Positions 61,673 through 64,000 of a DNA stretch of 64,000 nucleotides are shown here, one piece after another. Under the pieces are notes generated by a model. The model searched no databases. It was given only the letters and a program-made list of their open reading frames with translations, and was not told the origin of the DNA. Numbering within the stretch: the stretch's first letter is position 1; the number at the start of each line of letters is the position of its first letter. The stretch comes from Megasphaera sp. AM44-1BH (GTDB lineage Bacteria; Bacillota; Negativicutes; Veillonellales; Megasphaeraceae). The position numbers and the translations under genes are program-made. The stretch is taken from positions 1 through 64,000 of the forward strand of contig NZ_QSFA01000006.1 in NCBI RefSeq assembly GCF_003467125.1, written 5' to 3'.

Positions 61673-61929
61673 AAAAAGCAGAACTCATTCTGTCCCAGCT
61701 TGGCATTTCTCCATCCAGTGCCATCCAGATGCTTTACAGTCAGATTATCCTGAATAATGGAATTCCTTTTGAACTCCGCCTTCCGCCCAGAAAACCGACT
61801 GCTATCGGTGATATGACCCGTGAGCAGTTAGATGCAGAAATTAGGAAAGGCATAAAATCCATGCAAACTGGAAAATCGTATACAGTAGATGAAGTAGATG
61901 CTGAACTAAAGCGAGAGTTTAACATATGA
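61660..61929 (+). pseudogene. 5'-truncated RelB/DinJ-type antitoxin
   Basis: Eighty-nine codons with the RelB/DinJ pattern: EEKAELILSQLGISPSSAIQM, then ILNNGIPFELRLP, and an acidic tail ending DAELKREFNI. The usual N-terminal beta strand (about 10-12 residues) is missing. In frame, the sequence runs back into a TGA at 61654-61656, and the only possible start is a TTG at 61660 with no ribosome-binding site. The repeat at 61651-61672 occupies the place of the lost 5' end. No RelE/YafQ toxin follows, so this is a decayed antitoxin or a remnant. Confidence 0.78.
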
Positions 61930-62024
61930 GTGTCACGATGACTATAATCCGGAAATGAGCAGAACTATTTTTATCATTTATAGAAAGGTATACAGGTATT
62001 CGTTGCTATGGGAGGCGGTTTGCT

Positions 62025-63626
62025 ATGCATTATCTTAATGAACTCGGTCTGGGAGATATCTGTGAAGATGAAGACTTTTTCATGTATATGATGCAGGACA
62101 CGTGCGAACATGGAGACGTTTTTTGCGGCTACTATGGCTTCTATATCTGGCGCCGGTGGTTTGATATCCTTGAATTCAATTGTCATATTGAGCCTGACGG
62201 CGATAGCAAGAAATTAACCGGTTTTACCAGTCATATCAGCAGCAACTGTTTCTGGCATCTTGCCGTCGCAGATACACAGCAGGAGTTTGAATCAGACGAG
62301 GAAGACGATGGAGAAGAGTATGTGCTGGAACGGGAGTATGACTTTGTGGATCCGCAATCGGAAGAGGAGAGTGTACATATCTCCCTGGTCAATGCCGATG
62401 TCATTCCCGACTATCATAATGGAGACCTGATTACCATGCAGGTGTCGGCAATCGCCTCTGAAGTGTCCTATTATCTGGATGAAGCGGCTTTCGAACGTAA
62501 TCCCATTACGAAGATTATGGGGCAGCCCGTTCTGTTTCCTATGAACCATGTTGTAAACCTCGCTGGCAGCAGCATCGTCACGGGGAAAATCGAGTCGGTC
62601 AGGAATTTTACCTTTCTTAACCGGGCAAAAGAAGAAATACCGATTTATTATATCGATGTCGAAACACAGTATGGTACGCTGTCCATTGTCCATCCCGCAT
62701 CGCTCGTGAAGGAAGGTCAGCAGGAGTATATTCGTCCCGGTGCGGTTATCAACGCAATCTGTGACATTCAGGGAGATGTGGCAGTCGGAGACTATCAGCA
62801 GGGGGCAGTCATTGATGAAGAACATCTCGTAGCCTTGCTGCACTCCTGTTATGTTGAACGGAACTTTACACGCCTGTCGCGTCAGATTGCAGAGGATTGC
62901 CAGTATGATTATCATAATGAAGAAATCCGTGCGGAAGGCAGGGAAGAGGTCCTTGCGTTTCTGAGAGAGATCATGTCTAATCAGGAAAAAGAACACATAC
63001 CCTGCTATGCCTGGATTGGCGAAGTGACCGGCCATGAGCTGACACCAGGAGAAAAACTTGCCGATGACATACCTCCCATTGGAACACATTGTGTCGTATT
63101 GGCGCAAAATGAGGAGCGGCGTCCTGATTGTGCACTATTTCTTACACTGGATGAAGAAGGGAAAATCAAGAAAATTACATCGGCCGGATGGAAATATGCG
63201 CCGTGCCAGATTAAGCTGATCAGTCCGATGCCTGGCGGTGACGAAGAAGAAGAGGCGCCAGAAGAATGGGAACGTATTGATAAACCGCATACTGAGTCGG
63301 AGTGGCTGGACATGCTGGCGTCTGCCTATGAAAAGGGGAATTTTCAAGAAATAGGCATGTATTATGGATTTGCGGCAGAATGCCGACTGGAACGGGAACC
63401 GGCCGATGACAGTATTGCCCATCGCGTCAAGGACCGGGAAAGCATGTACGACCATCTCATGCAGAATCTGTCAGCATTGCCAGAACAATCCGTACAGGTA
63501 ATAGACGGATCGCCATGGGGACATCAGAAAGCCTTGCAGATCCAGTCTCCAAAAGCCGGACTGATTACCTATATCGATCTCAATGAAGAAGGTTATATCC
63601 AGACGATGCACGAAATCTGGCAGTGA
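62025..63626 (+). CDS. Uncharacterised 533-residue protein with two NTF2-like segments
   Basis: A soluble, very acidic protein without a signal peptide. I do not recognise the family. Its N-terminal half holds tryptophan- and histidine-rich beta stretches (YGFYIWRRWFDILEFNCHI, HISSNCFWHLAV) and a later OB-fold-like region (about 165-260). The C-terminal half contains two segments with a similar layout, at about 283-330 (YVERNFTRLSRQIAEDCQYDYHN) and 425-480 (YEKGNFQEIGMYYGFAAECRLE), which look like NTF2/SnoaL-type folds. GGGAGGCGG precedes ATG 62025. It has no operon partner. Confidence 0.8.
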   Translation: MHYLNELGLGDICEDEDFFMYMMQDTCEHGDVFCGYYGFYIWRRWFDILEFNCHIEPDGDSKKLTGFTSHISSNCFWHLAVADTQQEFESDEEDDGEEYVLEREYDFVDPQSEEESVHISLVNADVIPDYHNGDLITMQVSAIASEVSYYLDEAAFERNPITKIMGQPVLFPMNHVVNLAGSSIVTGKIESVRNFTFLNRAKEEIPIYYIDVETQYGTLSIVHPASLVKEGQQEYIRPGAVINAICDIQGDVAVGDYQQGAVIDEEHLVALLHSCYVERNFTRLSRQIAEDCQYDYHNEEIRAEGREEVLAFLREIMSNQEKEHIPCYAWIGEVTGHELTPGEKLADDIPPIGTHCVVLAQNEERRPDCALFLTLDEEGKIKKITSAGWKYAPCQIKLISPMPGGDEEEEAPEEWERIDKPHTESEWLDMLASAYEKGNFQEIGMYYGFAAECRLEREPADDSIAHRVKDRESMYDHLMQNLSALPEQSVQVIDGSPWGHQKALQIQSPKAGLITYIDLNEEGYIQTMHEIWQ

Positions 63627-63639
63627 CCGTGCAGGAAGG

Positions 63640-63712
63640 AACGCAGCTAGCAGGAAAGGCAGCCAGCCGCAGTTAGCGGCTGGCTGCTGGCTGCTAGAAG
63701 TCCGCAGGCTGT
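63640..63712. repeat. Intergenic degenerate GC-rich repeat (family A, copy 2)
   Basis: A perfect 10-bp hairpin (AGCCAGCCGC-AGTTA-GCGGCTGGCT, 63661-63685), then GCTGGCTGCTAG and AGTCCGCAGGCTG. GTTAGCGGCTGGC and AGTCCGC are shared with the element at 44.83-44.94 kb. It follows the stop codon of the 533-residue gene by about 15 bases. Confidence 0.7.
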
Positions 63713-63810
63713 GTTACGCTGATATAGTTGCATTATCAACTATGTTGGTAAAGGTCAGGATGGCGGTGTTTTGGAGGAGTAAAGAAGTGCAATTTTGAAG
63801 CAGGATGTGG

Positions 63811-64000
63811 TATAATAAGGACAGATTTGCAAGGAAATCAACAAATCCGCCCCGATATGGCAACCATGCGGGGTAGCGGGAATTCTGAAGATGAGTATCA
63901 CTGAAAATGTTATACAATCAAGAAAATCAGAATCCGCCCCGCAAACCGCCTCATAGACCTGCATAAACACAGGCTTCGTAAGGGGTGCTGTAAATTACCT
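63811..64000 (+). other. Promoter-preceded, highly structured region cut by the window end
   Basis: A TATAAT stands at 63811-63816; the -35 is weak (TGCAAT). Downstream, CCCCG-ATATGGCAACCATG-CGGGG (63850-63873) is a hairpin with an inner ATGG/CCAT stem. GCGG-ATTCTGA (about 63876-63889) pairs with TCAGAATCCGC. AATCCGCCCCG occurs twice (63844-63854, 63931-63941). CCTG/CAGG hairpin follows. No good coding frame is seen on the plus strand, and the minus-strand frame (63970 to 63755) has no ribosome-binding site. It may be a non-coding RNA or the leader of a gene beyond the window. Confidence 0.4.

Noticed and set aside
61925..61957. Ten-codon frame after the antitoxin as a toxin remnant
   Set aside because: It is too short to show any family feature.
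44829..63712. Insertion-sequence ends for the family-A repeats
   Set aside because: No transposase frame, target-site duplication or matching pair of ends was seen near either copy.
63940..64000. TPP riboswitch at the right edge
   Set aside because: GGGGTGC fits only one arm of the aptamer, and the rest is beyond the window. I keep it as a weak possibility in the edge finding and do not annotate it.
63811..64000. RNase P RNA, tmRNA or 6S RNA at the right edge
   Set aside because: None of their conserved starts or cores (for example the tmRNA tRNA-like ends or the P4 sequence of RNase P) can be seen.

Overview
The window looks like the chromosome of a strictly anaerobic, Gram-negative-type Firmicute of the Negativicutes (Veillonellales), most probably Megasphaera or a close relative. 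The reasons are the butyryl-CoA dehydrogenase-etfB-etfA operon, whose proteins closely resemble the Megasphaera elsdenii sequences as I remember them; T-box, ZTP-riboswitch and sufCBDSU arrangements typical of Firmicutes; a SCIFF ranthipeptide locus; a probable lipopolysaccharide-type sugar kinase, which fits a diderm envelope; and a base composition near 50 percent GC. No insertion sequence, prophage, CRISPR array or plasmid function was seen. The genus is an inference from remembered sequences, not a search.

Layout. 1-3.8 kb: threonine dehydratase, an amino-acid permease and RidA, a deaminase with its enamine-detoxifying partner. 3.8-8.9 kb, minus strand: rluA-type pseudouridine synthase, class II aldolase, rpsT, MATE exporter and M29 aminopeptidase. 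8.9-12.2 kb: dnaG-rpoD. 12.3-15.3 kb, minus strand: DEAD-box helicase, tRNA-Lys(CTT), EamA exporter. 15.4-22.4 kb: nicotinate phosphoribosyltransferase, then an overlapping ADP-ribosylglycohydrolase-larE-nth cluster, HD protein, sugar epimerase and 2-hydroxyacid dehydrogenase. 22.4-26.5 kb: membrane protein, RNase HI, a small secreted SFPD-repeat protein, two left-handed beta-helix enzymes and an iron alcohol dehydrogenase. 26.5-34.5 kb: an acyl-CoA dehydrogenase behind a long leader, a U32 peptidase, mutS2, permease. 34.6-37.2 kb, minus strand: cation exporter, HD protein, sirtuin.

37.3-39.7 kb: a SCIFF peptide (46 residues, six cysteines), an intrinsic terminator acting as attenuator, the radical SAM maturase and a 53-residue two-helix membrane protein. 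39.7-44.8 kb: sufCBDSU. 45-47.5 kb: lgt and a divergent secreted GH18-like protein around a large palindrome. 47.5-50.8 kb: leuS and a Nudix hydrolase. 51-54.3 kb: bcd-etfBA, the electron-bifurcating butyrate module. 54.3-61.6 kb: T-box-thrS, rbgA-rnhB-dehydrogenase, a kinase-like gene, and a ZTP riboswitch controlling a stand-alone AICAR formyltransferase. 61.6-64 kb: a 5'-truncated RelB/DinJ antitoxin, an unknown 533-residue protein and a structured, promoter-preceded stretch cut by the window end.

The most interesting items are the SCIFF locus with its built-in attenuator and extra membrane protein, the SFPD-repeat protein that is probably a deeply knotted fold, the ZTP riboswitch with a covarying pseudoknot, two families of short intergenic repeats (one always next to terminators), and the unexplained structured region at the right edge.
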